A stretch of DNA of 64,000 nt, taken from assembly GCF_900101385.1 (NCBI RefSeq), contig NZ_FMZB01000012.1, positions 1-64,000 of the forward strand, in the 5' to 3' direction. Positions 63,619 through 64,000 of the stretch are shown piece after piece. Within the stretch, counting starts at the first letter, position 1. Every line of letters starts with the position of its first letter. This stretch comes from Terribacillus halophilus. GTDB taxonomy: Bacteria; Bacillota; Bacilli; Bacillales; Amphibacillaceae. The notes beneath the pieces were generated by a model that was not told where the DNA came from, made no database searches, and was given only the letters and a program-made list of their open reading frames with translations. The position numbers and the translations under genes are program-made.

Positions 63619-64000
63619 TCAAAGCGCATGAAGTAAAGTGGAATGAATCGTACGCAGGACATCCCCGCGGCTGATGACCCCGACTACCTGTTTCTGATCG
63701 TTCACAACCGGTATCTTCTTGAATCGATGTTTGGCTAGGATGTTCACGACATCCTCCATTTCATCATCCTCGTGTACGGTGACTATCCCCCGTTTTTTAG
63801 CTAGGTTCAATATAGGATGATCCTTTAATTCATCAACGATCTTATCGATTTTCTCTGCTTTGAAGCTTACAGTCAGCAAATAGTTGAAGACGACTGCATC
63901 CTTTGGCTGGATCCCTCGCAATATATCCCCGTCACTGACGACGCCTACGATGCGTCGGTCTTTGTCCAATATCGGCATGCCGCTGATCCGCCGATCAACA
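63619..64000 (-). CDS. CBS-domain protein, 5' end beyond window
   Basis: A partial protein (127 residues visible) read without a stop to the right window edge. It has two CBS domains: MPILDKDRRIVGVVSDGDIL belongs to the first, and IPVVNDQKQVVGVISRGDVL to the second. CBS pairs bind adenine nucleotides and act as regulatory modules. The internal ATG 63978 is not the start, since VDRRISG in frame before it fits the first CBS domain. Whether another domain lies upstream cannot be seen. Confidence 0.88.
   Translation of the reverse strand, partial: VDRRISGMPILDKDRRIVGVVSDGDILRGIQPKDAVVFNYLLTVSFKAEKIDKIVDELKDHPILNLAKKRGIVTVHEDDEMEDVVNILAKHRFKKIPVVNDQKQVVGVISRGDVLRTIHSTLLHAL

Overview
The window looks like a chromosomal segment of a moderately low-GC, spore-forming Bacillaceae bacterium. 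Spore coat protein CotD, SpoVB, GpsB, a type B RNase P RNA, strong GGAGG ribosome sites, frequent TTG/GTG starts and a B. subtilis-like gene set (ypsA-gpsB-rnpB-ypsC-ypwA, ypeP-ypdP-csp, thyA-dfrA-yozE) all point that way. A halotolerant genus such as Terribacillus or a relative is a guess; the genus cannot be fixed from the sequence alone.

Layout. 1-1.19 kb: a terminator, then the decayed remains of a carotenoid desaturase (CrtN family) directly upstream of the isoprenoid gene fni. 1.2-13.1 kb: conserved housekeeping genes. 13.1-17.3 kb: a three-gene envelope operon (plsY, a GNAT/class V aminotransferase fusion, an LtaS-like lipoteichoic acid synthase). 17.3-19.5 kb: a low-GC insertion with a gutted serine recombinase, a WYL regulator and a DJ-1/PfpI protein. 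19.6-31.6 kb: cystine transporter, a LexA-controlled divergent pair (YolD and a WYL-like miniprotein), a heme N-hydroxylase-family protein, sbcDC, msrAB, a TerC exporter and others. 31.6-36.8 kb: M14 peptidase, ferredoxin, two paralogous FAD/Rieske oxidoreductases and acylphosphatase. 36.9-39.3 kb: a two-gene sulfolipid (SQDG) pathway. 39.3-40.4 kb: a tiny membrane peptide and a quinone oxidoreductase.

40.6-50.0 kb is the most unusual part: eight tightly packed minus-strand genes that read as one operon for a small glycosylated metabolite. They are an MGT-type glycosyltransferase, an acyl-carrier-protein/alpha-oxoamine-synthase fusion, a methyltransferase, an ABC exporter pair, a stand-alone ketosynthase, a phosphopantetheinyl transferase and a DinB-fold protein. 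Upstream on the same strand lies a VmlR-like ABC-F ribosome-protection gene with a complete transcription-attenuation leader.

52.2-64.0 kb: an M20 amidohydrolase operon with two membrane proteins, then spoVB, nrnB (nanoRNase), a 50-residue unannotated-looking gene, brnQ, an aldo/keto reductase, topB and a CBS-domain protein cut by the window edge.

Themes: envelope lipid chemistry appears three times (PlsY/LtaS operon, SQDG, ACP-oxoamine synthase cluster). Several start codons were moved from the longest open frame on ribosome-site grounds. No tRNA, rRNA operon, CRISPR array or intact transposase was found.
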